This document shows, one piece after another, positions 7,905 through 16,710 of a stretch of DNA of 64,000 nucleotides (the stretch's first letter is position 1; each line of letters opens with the position of its first letter). The stretch is from Bizionia paragorgiae (GTDB lineage: Bacteria; Bacteroidota; Bacteroidia; Flavobacteriales; Flavobacteriaceae). A program made the position numbers and the translations under genes. Under the pieces are notes generated by a model, which saw only the letters and a list, made by a program, of their open reading frames with translations, did no database searches and was not told where the DNA came from. The DNA is taken from contig NZ_FNQK01000007.1 of assembly GCF_900107625.1 (NCBI RefSeq), positions 62,001-126,000 of the forward strand, in the 5' to 3' direction.

Positions 7905-10145
7905 TTAAAACCAGAATCCTAAATTAAAAAACCAATAGCTTTCTTTGGTATCTGGAGACCAAGTGTAACGCGCTTCTATGGGACCTAAAAACGACTCCAT
8001 ACCATAGCCTACAGCATAACCAGAATACTTAGGCCAAGAAAACCAATCTGCAGTTTCAAAAAGATCGTTTTCGACATTCGCGAAATTGGCAGCTAATAAA
8101 ATATGATTTTTCCTAAACACCTCATAATCGGTTTGAATGGTAGATTTAATATAACTATTACCACGGATAGATAAAAAATCATAACCGTAAAAAGAAGTGA
8201 AATTATTTACGAAGTTTTTAGCATACCCTCCAAGAATAAAATCGAATGAAGAACTTTCATTAGAATTTATACTCAATCCTGCTTCTGTTTTTATGGATGC
8301 ACTAAAGTTATTAGTAATACTATGGGCATAACCCATCTCACCGCTTAACACTGAAAATTCTGAAAAGTCTTTATTATAATCTGACGAATAGAGATAAATA
8401 TTAAAATCACCATTAAAATAAAACCCTCTTGTAGGATAGTACTTATTATCGAAAGAATCATACCTTAAATTTCCATATAAACTTAGATAATCGCTCTTAT
8501 CGAAAAATGTTTTTTTATTAGGGTCTAAAATCACTGTTTCTGTACTCACTTTTAAGCGTTGGTGTTGCGTTCCTAAAGTAACTTTTAAATCATTCTTATA
8601 CTGTGTTTGCACAAAGAAACGATTGCTTAAGTCGGTTAATTTTGTATTTAATTTATTAACACCAGCTTCTGCGTATTGATCTGGGGTTAATAAACCCGAT
8701 GCGGACACATTGGTCTGAAATTCGGAATATTTAGAACTCACCCCTATACTCCAATAATGTCCTTTATCTATATAATAATCAAAATTATACCGCACATTAT
8801 CACCAGCAATTAAATCGAACGACAGCACATCACTTTTAAACAGTAATTGTTTACTGGTAATATTAGCTAAAACAGCACTCTTATATAAGCCGTCGTAGTG
8901 CAAGCCTAATTTTAAGGCGGTTGTTTTCTTAGTCTCTTTTAACTCTGCATATAAATCATAACCTTCCACTCCGTTTTTATTTGAGGGTTTTAATTTATAA
9001 TTAAAACTATCAAAGTTGTTTGTTCCCACCAAGTTATTAGTACCGCTCACAAAGGCATTATAGCTTATTTTTTGATCGGGTCTAAATTTAAACTTACCTA
9101 ACACATAAGAAATCGTATAATTATTTAAGCCTTCAAAATACACGTCATTAATCTGAAGACTATCCGGGACTTTGTGATCGGTAAATTCTAAAGGTGCTTT
9201 GATTTGTTTTTGCGCCAAGGCTTCTAATTCCGGTATTTTTAAAACCGCTGCAATCTTACCGTTTTCAATAATTTTTTCTCCCAAATCGAAAGACACTACA
9301 GTAAAATTAGTAATATCGGGTTTGATATAAATATCGGTTTTTTTAGATTTCACCTTCATATCATTAATGGTACGAAAGTTATTGATTTGAAACAGAATGG
9401 CTGCTGCTGAAGACAAATCGTTCCTATTCGCAAGACCATCTTGTACGTCGACACCGATAATTACATCCATACCTTTAACCTTTAACTCATCTAAAGGATA
9501 ATTATTAACCACACCACCGTCTATTAATAACTCATTATTTATTAGTACGGGCTGAAATAAAGAAGGAAAAGCACCACTAGCTTTTACTGCTAAGGCTAAA
9601 TTTCCTTTGTCTAAAACAACAGGTCGTCCGTTTTCTATATTTGTAGCGATACAGAAAAAGGGTATCGGAAGCTTGCTAAAATCTTCAACATCTGAAACAT
9701 GAAGTGTTAATTTAGACAATAAATTAAATGTGTTTTGACCGCGAGACAAAGCCGATGGTAATTTTACCGAGAAGTTATCAAAGGGTAGGGTAACAGCATA
9801 CTTTTCACTGTTTTCACGCTCATAAAAGGTTTTAGCTTCTCGAGGTATATTATCGTTAATAATAGCTCCAAAATCGACCTCTTTAAAAATAGAATCCAAT
9901 TGTTTTCCAGAATATCCTGAAGCGTATAAAGACCCCACAATAGCCCCCATACTTGTACCAGCAACATAATCTACACGAATACCCAAGCTATCCATTACTT
10001 TTAACACTCCTATATGAGCTAGTCCTTTTGCTCCACCACCACTTAAAACCAAACCGACTTTAAGCTCTTTTTTCACAGGCTCTTGGGCATAAACACGACC
10101 GGAAAACACAACTAGGAATAGTGTTAAAATAAGTAATTGCTTCAT
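7905..10145 (-). CDS. Patatin-like phospholipase with outer-membrane barrel (PlpD-like, type Vd)
   Basis: 746-residue exported protein in the PlpD order: signal peptide (1-20), patatin domain (about 29-310), a POTRA-like segment (about 330-400) and a C-terminal bacterial-surface-antigen beta-barrel ending in a Phe-rich terminal strand (NLGFWF). The patatin dyad and oxyanion loop are intact: GGGAKG at 36-41, nucleophile S65 in GTSMG and D209 in DGG. The family is predicted to expose or deliver a lipase at the outer membrane (type Vd autotransporters). Bacteroidota copies are often annotated only as patatin-like proteins. It starts 3 bases after the uvrC stop, so the two are probably co-transcribed. 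Confidence 0.9.
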   Translation of the reverse strand: MKQLLILTLFLVVFSGRVYAQEPVKKELKVGLVLSGGGAKGLAHIGVLKVMDSLGIRVDYVAGTSMGAIVGSLYASGYSGKQLDSIFKEVDFGAIINDNIPREAKTFYERENSEKYAVTLPFDNFSVKLPSALSRGQNTFNLLSKLTLHVSDVEDFSKLPIPFFCIATNIENGRPVVLDKGNLALAVKASGAFPSLFQPVLINNELLIDGGVVNNYPLDELKVKGMDVIIGVDVQDGLANRNDLSSAAAILFQINNFRTINDMKVKSKKTDIYIKPDITNFTVVSFDLGEKIIENGKIAAVLKIPELEALAQKQIKAPLEFTDHKVPDSLQINDVYFEGLNNYTISYVLGKFKFRPDQKISYNAFVSGTNNLVGTNNFDSFNYKLKPSNKNGVEGYDLYAELKETKKTTALKLGLHYDGLYKSAVLANITSKQLLFKSDVLSFDLIAGDNVRYNFDYYIDKGHYWSIGVSSKYSEFQTNVSASGLLTPDQYAEAGVNKLNTKLTDLSNRFFVQTQYKNDLKVTLGTQHQRLKVSTETVILDPNKKTFFDKSDYLSLYGNLRYDSFDNKYYPTRGFYFNGDFNIYLYSSDYNKDFSEFSVLSGEMGYAHSITNNFSASIKTEAGLSINSNESSSFDFILGGYAKNFVNNFTSFYGYDFLSIRGNSYIKSTIQTDYEVFRKNHILLAANFANVENDLFETADWFSWPKYSGYAVGYGMESFLGPIEARYTWSPDTKESYWFFNLGFWF

Positions 10146-10148
10146 GGG

Positions 10149-11948
10149 TTATTCTTCGTTTTTATGGTAATAATTATAAATTTTTTCTGCTCGTGACACA
10201 CTAATAACAGCTTCTAACTCATCTAATTTAGCATTAGCAACGCGTTTCGCCGATTTAAAAACTTTTAACAAATCTACGATTGTTTTCTCACCAATACCCG
10301 GAATCGTTTCCATTTCTGTATTTAGCGCAGCTTTACTTCGTTTATTTCTATGGTGCTCAATTCCAAAACGATGCGCTTCGTTTCGCAACTGCTGAATTAT
10401 TTTTAAAGTTTCACTCTTTTTATCTAGGTATAAAGGCACAGAATCGCCAGGATAAAACAGCTCTTCTAAACGCTTCGCAATACCAATAATAGCAATCTTA
10501 CCTCTTAAATCTAAGGCCTCCAAACTTTTTAGTGCCGATGACAATTGCCCTTTCCCTCCGTCAATAATTATAAGTTGTGGCAAGGGTTCATTTTCTTCGA
10601 GCAACCGCTTATAGCGTCGGTAGACAACCTCTTCCATAGAAGCAAAATCGTCTGGACCTTCCACTGTTTTAATGTTAAAATTCCTGTACTCTTTTTTACT
10701 CGGTTTACCATTTCTAAATACCACGCAGGCGGCTACCGGATTTGTGCCTTGGATATTAGAATTATCAAAACACTCTATATGTCTTGGCTCTACACTTAAT
10801 CGCAAGTCGGTTTTCATTTGTGCCATTATACGCTTTACATGGCGATCTGGATCGGTAATTTTCACTTGTTTAAAACGCTCCATTCGGTAATATTTCGCAT
10901 TGCGAATAGACAAATCTAAAATATGTTTTTTATCTCCAAGTTGCGGAACAGTCACTTTTACCTCATTTCCTATATTGACGTTAAAAGGTACATATATTTC
11001 TTTAGAATTAGAATTAAAACGCTGCCTAATTTCAATGATTGCAAGCTCTAAAAGCGCTTTATCAGATTCGTCTAATTTCTTTTTAATCTCCAAGGTATGA
11101 GACCTAATAATCGAACCATAAGATATTTGAAGAAAATTAATATAACCGTAACTATCATCACTAACAATAGAAAACACGTCTACATTACTAATTCGCGGAT
11201 TAATTATCGTTGATTTGGCTTGATAATTTTCTAAAACTTCTAGTTTCTCTTTTATTTTCTGCGCCTCTTCAAACTGCATATTCTGAGCAAACACCTGCAT
11301 TTGTTCGCGAAACACACCTATAGAATCTTTAAAATTACCCTTTAGAATTTCTTTTATAGCTACAATATTTTCCTGGTAGTGCGCCTCTGATTCTAGTCCC
11401 TCACAAGGCCCTAGACAATTACCCAAATGATACTCTAAACACACTTTATACTTGTCTGCCGCAATTTTTTCTGACACCAAATCATAATTACAAGTACGCA
11501 ACTGGTAGAGTCCTTTTATTAAATCTAAAAGTGTTGACACCGTTTTCATACTGGTATAAGGTCCGAAATACTGACTCCCGTCTTTAATAACACGACGGGT
11601 AGAAAAAATTCTAGGAAAGCGCTCGTTTTTAATACAAATCCAAGGATAGGATTTATCATCCTTAAGCAAGACATTATAACGCGGTTTGTGCTTCTTAATT
11701 AGGTTGTTTTCTAGTAAAAGGGCATCAGTTTCCGTAGCTACCACGATATGTTTTATACTTGCTATTTTTCTTACAAGCACCCGCGTTTTGCCACTATCGT
11801 GGGTTTTTGTAAAATACGAACTCACTCTTTTCTTTAAATTCTTAGCTTTTCCCACATAAATAATAGTCCCATCCGCATCAAAGTACTGGTATACACCTGG
11901 TGCGTTTGGTAAGGTTTTAAGCTGTAAATCTAAGGTCGTTTCACTCAT
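10149..11948 (-). CDS. uvrC: Excinuclease ABC subunit C
   Basis: Nucleotide-excision-repair endonuclease that makes both incisions after UvrA and UvrB have marked damage. 599 residues. The N-terminal GIY-YIG nuclease runs from about residue 13 to 95 (PGVYQYFDADGTIIYVGKAK), a UVR segment lies near 205-240 (EEAQKIKEKLEVLENYQ), the RNase-H-like nuclease has ECFDNSNIQG and IIIDGGKGQL, and a helix-hairpin-helix tail has ETIPGIGEKT. Divergent from the RimB gene, with 131 bases between them. A near-match to the -7 element (TACCTTTA) is unusually close to the ATG, so the true promoter is uncertain. Confidence 0.97.
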   Translation of the reverse strand: MSETTLDLQLKTLPNAPGVYQYFDADGTIIYVGKAKNLKKRVSSYFTKTHDSGKTRVLVRKIASIKHIVVATETDALLLENNLIKKHKPRYNVLLKDDKSYPWICIKNERFPRIFSTRRVIKDGSQYFGPYTSMKTVSTLLDLIKGLYQLRTCNYDLVSEKIAADKYKVCLEYHLGNCLGPCEGLESEAHYQENIVAIKEILKGNFKDSIGVFREQMQVFAQNMQFEEAQKIKEKLEVLENYQAKSTIINPRISNVDVFSIVSDDSYGYINFLQISYGSIIRSHTLEIKKKLDESDKALLELAIIEIRQRFNSNSKEIYVPFNVNIGNEVKVTVPQLGDKKHILDLSIRNAKYYRMERFKQVKITDPDRHVKRIMAQMKTDLRLSVEPRHIECFDNSNIQGTNPVAACVVFRNGKPSKKEYRNFNIKTVEGPDDFASMEEVVYRRYKRLLEENEPLPQLIIIDGGKGQLSSALKSLEALDLRGKIAIIGIAKRLEELFYPGDSVPLYLDKKSETLKIIQQLRNEAHRFGIEHHRNKRSKAALNTEMETIPGIGEKTIVDLLKVFKSAKRVANAKLDELEAVISVSRAEKIYNYYHKNEE

Positions 11949-12079
11949 TTTGTAAAGGTAATTATTTATCTGTTTTTAAAACGTATATTAAAACGCGTAG
12001 GACGTTAATTTTTTTTTAAAAATTAAATATGAAGCACTAACTATTTTACTACATTGCAACACTTTATTATCTTATAAAG

Positions 12080-12505
12080 ATGGAAAAAAAAATTATTGGT
12101 CGCGTAGACAAAGTCGATTTCCCAAAACTTAATTTGTATTGTATTGACGTTAAGATAGATTCTGGCGCTTATACATCAGCCATTCATTGCTCAAAAATAA
12201 AAGAAGAAAACAACCAACTTAAATGTACTTTCTACAGTAAAGGGCACCCTAATTTTAGTGGTAAAGAGGTTATTTTTGACAGTTATTCTTTTACTAATGT
12301 GAAGAGTAGTAATGGCCAAGTAGAAACTAGATATAAAATTAAATCGGAAATTGTACTGTTTGGAAAAACATATAAAATTAATTTAACCCTAAGCACACGA
12401 GCAGAGATGAAATTCCCTGTTTTAATAGGAAGGCAGTTTATAAGTCGCAAATTTATGATAGATGTAGACAAAGAAAATCTATCTTATAAAAAATCACAAG
12501 AATGA
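12080..12505 (+). CDS. RimB-type retropepsin-like protease (putative ATP-dependent zinc protease family)
   Basis: 141-residue protein of the family annotated as putative ATP-dependent zinc protease (PF05618) and better described as retropepsin-like RimB. The aspartic-protease-like motif D27-S28-G29-A30 follows KI, and the C-terminal [10 protein letters not shown] matches the family signature of a single-domain retropepsin fold, which would act as a dimer. In other bacteria RimB cuts poly-glutamate tails added by RimK. Its stop overlaps the rimK start (ATGA, 4 bases), so the two are translated together. Confidence 0.85.
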   Translation: MEKKIIGRVDKVDFPKLNLYCIDVKIDSGAYTSAIHCSKIKEENNQLKCTFYSKGHPNFSGKEVIFDSYSFTNVKSSNGQVETRYKIKSEIVLFGKTYKINLTLSTRAEMKFPVLIGRQFISRKFMIDVDKENLSYKKSQE

Positions 12506-13380
12506 ATATTGTAATATTATCAAGAAACCCACATTTATACTCTACAAAACGCTTAATTGAAGAAGGCGAAAAAAGAGGTCATAAACTTGAAGTTATAGAC
12601 CCTTTACGTTGCGACATTATTATTGAAAAAGAAAGACCTCGTATATATTACAAAAACAGATACCTTGATTATGTAGACGCTGTCATTCCTAGAATTGGAG
12701 CTTCTGTAACTTTTTACGGTTGTGCTGTGGTACGTCAATTTGAAATGATGGGTGTCTTTTCGACAGCCTCATCGGAAGCTATTTTACGATCTAGAGACAA
12801 ACTAAAAAGTCTTCAGATTTTAAGTAAGGCGGGAATTGGCATGCCAAAAACAGTATTTACTAACTATTCTAGAGACGTTGAAGAAGTGGTTGCTCATGTT
12901 GGCGGAACACCTTTAATTATAAAACTTTTAGAAGGCACCCAAGGTTTAGGTGTGGTTTTGGCTGAAACCAAAAACGCAGCAGAATCTGTACTAGAGGCTT
13001 TTAATGGCCTACAAGCTCGCGTTATAGTACAAGAGTTTATTAAAGAAGCTAAAGGCGCTGATTTAAGAGCTTTGGTGGTAGATGGTCAAGTGGTAGGCGC
13101 TATGAAACGCCAAGGAAAGGAAGGTGAATTTAGATCCAATCTACATCGTGGAGGCTCGGCAAATATTATTACGCTAAGCGACGCCGAACTTGCTGTTGCC
13201 ATGAAAGCTTCGAAAGCTTTAAAGCTTCCTGTTTGTGGGGTAGACATGCTACAATCTGCTCGTGGTCCACTTTTACTTGAGGTTAACTCGACGCCAGGAT
13301 TAGAAGGGATTGAAATCGCAACCGAAAAAAATATCGCTAAAAATATTATTAGCTACATCGAAAAAAACCACAAACACTAA
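12502..13380 (+). CDS. rimK: RimK family alpha-L-glutamate ligase
   Basis: ATP-grasp ligase of 292 residues. Family features are the [10 protein letters not shown] start, the [10 protein letters not shown] loop, [15 protein letters not shown] (ATP-grasp glycine loop), a [18 protein letters not shown] segment and the Mg-binding [15 protein letters not shown] near the end. RimK adds glutamate residues to the C-terminus of ribosomal protein S6 in some proteobacteria. Whether S6 is the substrate here cannot be told. It lies between a RimB-like protease and an aspartoacylase-like hydrolase, with a 4-base overlap and a 1-base gap. Confidence 0.9.
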   Translation: MNIVILSRNPHLYSTKRLIEEGEKRGHKLEVIDPLRCDIIIEKERPRIYYKNRYLDYVDAVIPRIGASVTFYGCAVVRQFEMMGVFSTASSEAILRSRDKLKSLQILSKAGIGMPKTVFTNYSRDVEEVVAHVGGTPLIIKLLEGTQGLGVVLAETKNAAESVLEAFNGLQARVIVQEFIKEAKGADLRALVVDGQVVGAMKRQGKEGEFRSNLHRGGSANIITLSDAELAVAMKASKALKLPVCGVDMLQSARGPLLLEVNSTPGLEGIEIATEKNIAKNIISYIEKNHKH

Positions 13381-13381
13381 T

Positions 13382-14356
13382 ATGAAAGATAGCGCTACTA
13401 TTTTAAAGATTCTTGGGGAAACTATAAAACCTGGGGAAAACAAAGAGGCGGCGCTAAATATCGCCAAACTCCACACGCAAACCCCTGTCGATGTTCCGGT
13501 AATTATTTCACGCTCTAAAAAACCAGGGCCTACCGTACTTTTTACTGCAGGCATTCATGGCGATGAGGTGAACGGTGTAGAGATTGTACGTCAGCTCATT
13601 GCCAAAGGCATTAATAAGCCTAAAAAAGGAACCATTATTTGTATTCCGGTAATAAATATTTTCGGATTTATTAATATGAGTCGCTCGTTTCCGGATGGCC
13701 GAGATTTAAACCGCGTGTTTCCCGGTGTAAAATCAGGCTCCTTAGCGAGCAGGCTGGCAAATGAATTGATTACGGAAATAATTCCGCACGTCGATTTTGT
13801 TTTAGACTTTCATACTGGTGGTGCCTTGCGTTTTAATGCTCCACAAATACGTATTGAAGAAGGCAATCCCGAATACGATGCGATGGCCGAATTATTTGGA
13901 GCGCCTTTTATCGTGTATTCAAAAAACCTAGGACGCTCATTTAGAAACACATGCAACCAAATGGGAAAACCTATTTTATTGTATGAAGGTGGCAAATCGC
14001 TACATATTGATGCCAATGTAACCAATACCGGTGTTAATGGAGCCAAGCGTATTTTACACCATTTTGGTATGTTACGCAGCAATTTTAAAGTCTCAAAACC
14101 TAAAAAAGATCCGATATACGTTACAGATAGTAAATGGATTCGTGCAAAATATTCTGGAATGTTCAAATCTATTACACGCATTGAAAAATTAGTTAAAAAA
14201 GGGGAAGTTTTAGGACACATTACCGATCCTTATGGTAAGTTTAATCACTTTGTAAAAGCGCCAAACACCGGGTATATCATCAATATTAACGACGCCCCAT
14301 TAATTTATCAAGGAGATGCGTTATTTCATATTTCATTAGAACACGAAAAGCAATGA
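13382..14356 (+). CDS. Succinylglutamate desuccinylase/aspartoacylase family protein
   Basis: Predicted zinc amidohydrolase of the M14-like AstE/AspA group, 324 residues. Zinc ligands are H59 and E62 (GIHGDE) and H144 (DFHTGG), and the likely catalytic Glu is E202 (YEGGKS). A C-terminal beta domain (about 235-320) carries the KKGEVLGHITDPYG hairpin. The frame is open upstream into rimK, but ATG at 13382, one base after the rimK stop, is the sensible start. Family members remove an acyl group from an amino acid. Here the substrate is unknown, and the neighbours suggest a Glu- or peptide-linked conjugate. Confidence 0.88.
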   Translation: MKDSATILKILGETIKPGENKEAALNIAKLHTQTPVDVPVIISRSKKPGPTVLFTAGIHGDEVNGVEIVRQLIAKGINKPKKGTIICIPVINIFGFINMSRSFPDGRDLNRVFPGVKSGSLASRLANELITEIIPHVDFVLDFHTGGALRFNAPQIRIEEGNPEYDAMAELFGAPFIVYSKNLGRSFRNTCNQMGKPILLYEGGKSLHIDANVTNTGVNGAKRILHHFGMLRSNFKVSKPKKDPIYVTDSKWIRAKYSGMFKSITRIEKLVKKGEVLGHITDPYGKFNHFVKAPNTGYIININDAPLIYQGDALFHISLEHEKQ

Positions 14357-14360
14357 GATT

Positions 14361-14924
14361 ATGACTAAAGCAGCATTACGAAAAAAGTATAAAACATTAC
14401 GAAATCAGTTAACTGAAGACCAGATAGAAGCCTTTAGCTTAGAGATAGCCAATCAATTGCTTTCGCTTCCTATTTGGGAAAAAGATTTCTACCACCTATT
14501 TCTTTCTATTGAAACACAACGGGAGATAAACACCGATTACATTTTAAATATTTTATCTGGCAAGGATAAAAACATCGTCATTTCAAGAAGTAATTTTAAA
14601 ACAACCACTTTAGAGAATGTACTATTAACCGATAGTACTCGAATAAAACTAAACGCTTATAACATTCCCGAACCTATAGGAGGCATTCCCATAGCGACTA
14701 CTGCTATAGATGTTGTTTTTATACCCTTACTAGCCTTCGACGTAAAAGGGAATCGCATTGGATACGGAAAAGGCTTTTACGATAATTTTCTAGCAGATTG
14801 CAAAGCTGAAACATTAAAAATTGGACTTTCATTTTTTGACCCTGAACCCGAGATAAAAGACGTATACTCTAAAGATATTCCTTTAGACTACTGTATCACA
14901 CCAAACAAAATTTACAGGTTTTAA
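14361..14924 (+). CDS. 5-Formyltetrahydrofolate cyclo-ligase
   Basis: 187 residues, normal for the MTHFS/YgfA family. The enzyme uses ATP to convert 5-formyl-THF to 5,10-methenyl-THF, clearing a dead-end folate. Visible signatures are KAALRKKYKTLRNQL at the N-terminus, the VFIPLLAFDVKGNRIGYGKG substrate/ATP segment and FYDNFL after it. It follows the aspartoacylase-like gene by 4 bases and closes the plus-strand operon. Its stop overlaps the lspA stop (convergent genes sharing TTAA). Confidence 0.93.
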   Translation: MTKAALRKKYKTLRNQLTEDQIEAFSLEIANQLLSLPIWEKDFYHLFLSIETQREINTDYILNILSGKDKNIVISRSNFKTTTLENVLLTDSTRIKLNAYNIPEPIGGIPIATTAIDVVFIPLLAFDVKGNRIGYGKGFYDNFLADCKAETLKIGLSFFDPEPEIKDVYSKDIPLDYCITPNKIYRF

Positions 14925-15565
14925 ACAGACTGCTCTACACCGGCCTCTTGCACAGGGAACGCTTTTTTATTAAAGAAGATAAGGAGGATAAACCCGATAC
15001 TTATCGCCACATCGGCAATATTAAAAACCGGTTCGAAAAAAGTAAAAAATTCACCACCATAAAAGGGAATCCATTCGGGCAAATACCCTTTCCATAAGGG
15101 GAAATACAACATATCTACAACCTTACCGTGAAACAAGCTATCATAACCGCCTTCTTTAGGCAAAAAGCTTGCTATTTGAGCGTAACTATGATCGAAAATC
15201 ACACCGTAAAACACAGAGTCTATAATATTCCCTAACGCCCCAGAGAAAATAAAAGACAACGCAATAATAAGCACACGAGAGCCTGCTTTTTGAAGTGTTG
15301 AAAACAACCAATAGCCAATACCAAAAATGGCTAATATTCTAAATAAAGTTAAGCTTAACTTGGCTAAACGATCACTAATAAATGGAAATATATCACTTAA
15401 TTTTGTTCCCCAAGCCATACCGTCATTTTCGATAAAATAAATTCTAAATTTATCGAAAACAGTCAGACTTTCCCCCAGTTGAAAATGGGTTTTAATATAC
15501 ACCTTACTAATCTGATCGATAAGCAAAATTAAAAGGATAAGAAAAGTGGCTTTTTTAAAAGTCAT
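14921..15565 (-). CDS. lspA: Lipoprotein signal peptidase (signal peptidase II)
   Basis: Inner-membrane aspartic protease that removes signal peptides from prolipoproteins. Four membrane segments are apparent. The catalytic aspartates lie in GNIIDSVFYG and FNIADVAIS. The protein is 214 residues, longer than the roughly 165 of E. coli, because of an extra stretch of about 30 residues between the two Asp motifs (through SFLPKEGGYDSLFHG). From memory, this is common in Bacteroidota. It ends the ileS - DksA-like - hypothetical - lspA run, the order commonly seen in flavobacteria. The N-terminus at MTFKKATFLILL gives a good first membrane helix. Confidence 0.93.
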   Translation of the reverse strand: MTFKKATFLILLILLIDQISKVYIKTHFQLGESLTVFDKFRIYFIENDGMAWGTKLSDIFPFISDRLAKLSLTLFRILAIFGIGYWLFSTLQKAGSRVLIIALSFIFSGALGNIIDSVFYGVIFDHSYAQIASFLPKEGGYDSLFHGKVVDMLYFPLWKGYLPEWIPFYGGEFFTFFEPVFNIADVAISIGFILLIFFNKKAFPVQEAGVEQSV

Positions 15566-15591
15566 ACGAGGGATTTACAACAAAAATAAGG

Positions 15592-16215
15592 TTATTTTTC
15601 GATTTTTATTAGCTTAATATCACCGTGAATACTATTGAGTTCGATGGTATTGGCACCATAAACTAGTGGAACTTTAGTTAAAGTCCCATATTTTGAATGC
15701 GCTTTAACTCGGGCATAGTTGGTATGCACTTCGACATCACCATTAATTGTATTAATTAGAGCACTCCCAAAAAAGTCTGTTAGCAGACAATTTCCTTGAG
15801 CTAATTCTACAGTAAAAAATGTATAATCCCCTTTTGCTTTTACCGACCCAATATCACTTTTCACATACACTTTTAAATGTTTTGGAATTTTCAATACCAC
15901 CTCTATAGACACTACTTTATGCGCGCTTAGTTTATCATTATGATTTGCAAAAGAAGGCTTGAATACGCTAGAAATATATAGCGTGCTGTCGGTAATTTGT
16001 TGGAAAACCGCAATTTCCGGAGTATACTCCCCTTCAATTTTAGTTAGCAATTGAACCATTTTAGAATCTTGAGTTTGTATGTCTATTTTAAACATAGAAT
16101 TCCCATCAACTACAACACTATTCACTTCCGAGGCATCAAAAGTCTCATCTACTTGCTTTTGAGCTACAAGATACGAACTAAAACACAGACATAATACAAT
16201 TAAAAAAGCCTTCAT
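15592..16215 (-). CDS. Exported beta-strand-rich hypothetical protein (DUF4097-like)
   Basis: 207 residues with a Sec signal peptide (MKAFLIVLCLCFSSYLVAQ). The rest is made of short beta strands with repeated VKS/VKA-D-G turns (VYVKSDIGSVKAKGDYTF, ALINTINGDVEVHTNYA, ELNSIHGDIKLIKI). This resembles the single-stranded right-handed beta folds of DUF4097 or head-GIN-type putative adhesins, but I could not assign it firmly. It sits between the DksA-like gene and lspA. A strong hairpin separates it from the upstream gene, so it may have its own promoter. Confidence 0.7.
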   Translation of the reverse strand: MKAFLIVLCLCFSSYLVAQKQVDETFDASEVNSVVVDGNSMFKIDIQTQDSKMVQLLTKIEGEYTPEIAVFQQITDSTLYISSVFKPSFANHNDKLSAHKVVSIEVVLKIPKHLKVYVKSDIGSVKAKGDYTFFTVELAQGNCLLTDFFGSALINTINGDVEVHTNYARVKAHSKYGTLTKVPLVYGANTIELNSIHGDIKLIKIEK

Positions 16216-16255
16216 TTAGATGTTAAAATAGGAATGTAATATAAGGATTCAAAAC

Positions 16256-16290
16256 ACAAAACGCTTCAATTTAGAGTTGAAGCGTTTTGT
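16256..16290 (-). terminator. Strong hairpin between the DksA-like gene and its downstream neighbour
   Basis: A perfect 14-bp inverted repeat (ACAAAACGCTTCAA with its complement) around a 7-base loop. On the minus strand the stem ends in TTTTGT and is followed by GTTTTG. It lies 32 bases past the stop of the DksA-like gene and would end or attenuate ileS-DksA transcription before the next gene. Confidence 0.75.
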
Positions 16291-16321
16291 AATGGTGTAA
16301 ATTTAAAACAACGGTGCTGTA

Positions 16322-16705
16322 TTACTTCTGCAAGTTTTTAGCTTCTATACTAAGCGTTGCATGAGGTACGAGCTCCAAACGTTTTTTATTAATAAGCTTA
16401 CCTGTAACTCGGCAAATACCGTAGGTTTTATTCTCAATTCTTATTAATGCATTTTTAAGATCGCGAATAAACTTCTCTTGTCTAATAGCTAATTGAGAGT
16501 TAGATTCTTTACTATTAACTGCACTCCCTTCATCGAAGGCTTTAAACGTTGGCGAGGTGTCGTCCGTTCCGTTATTCTGATCGTTAATATAAGCACTCTT
16601 AATAAGCTCTAAATCGTGTTGTGCTTTTTCAATTTTATCTAGAATTAATGTTTTAAATTCTAATAAATCTTTATCTGAATATCTCGATGTGTTTTCTATT
16701 GTCAT
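16322..16705 (-). CDS. DksA/TraR-family protein lacking most zinc cysteines
   Basis: 127 residues with a long N-terminal coiled-coil helix pair (about 12-90) and a C-terminal zinc-finger-like fold ending in the highly conserved PHATLSIEAK. DksA-type proteins bind the RNA polymerase secondary channel and modulate promoters during the stringent response. Only one of the four usual zinc Cys residues remains (C98 in YGICRVTG, with T101 where a second Cys would be), which I recall as common in Bacteroidota copies. It starts 5 bases after the ileS stop. Confidence 0.88.
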   Translation of the reverse strand: MTIENTSRYSDKDLLEFKTLILDKIEKAQHDLELIKSAYINDQNNGTDDTSPTFKAFDEGSAVNSKESNSQLAIRQEKFIRDLKNALIRIENKTYGICRVTGKLINKKRLELVPHATLSIEAKNLQK

Positions 16706-16710
16706 AATTT

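Noticed and set aside
9764-9967. Small ORF inside the patatin gene on the same strand
   Set aside because: Out-of-frame shadow of a well-conserved domain; no start signal or similarity.
13310-13381. Upstream extension of the aspartoacylase-like gene into rimK
   Set aside because: It would overlap the rimK coding end by 71 bases; the ATG one base after the rimK stop starts the conserved domain.
13810-14220. 136-residue antisense ORF in the aspartoacylase-like gene
   Set aside because: Shadow of a conserved coding frame, not similar to any family I know.
14921-14924. Overlapping convergent stops as a potential sequence error
   Set aside because: Both frames are complete and family-length; the TTAA overlap simply provides both stops.
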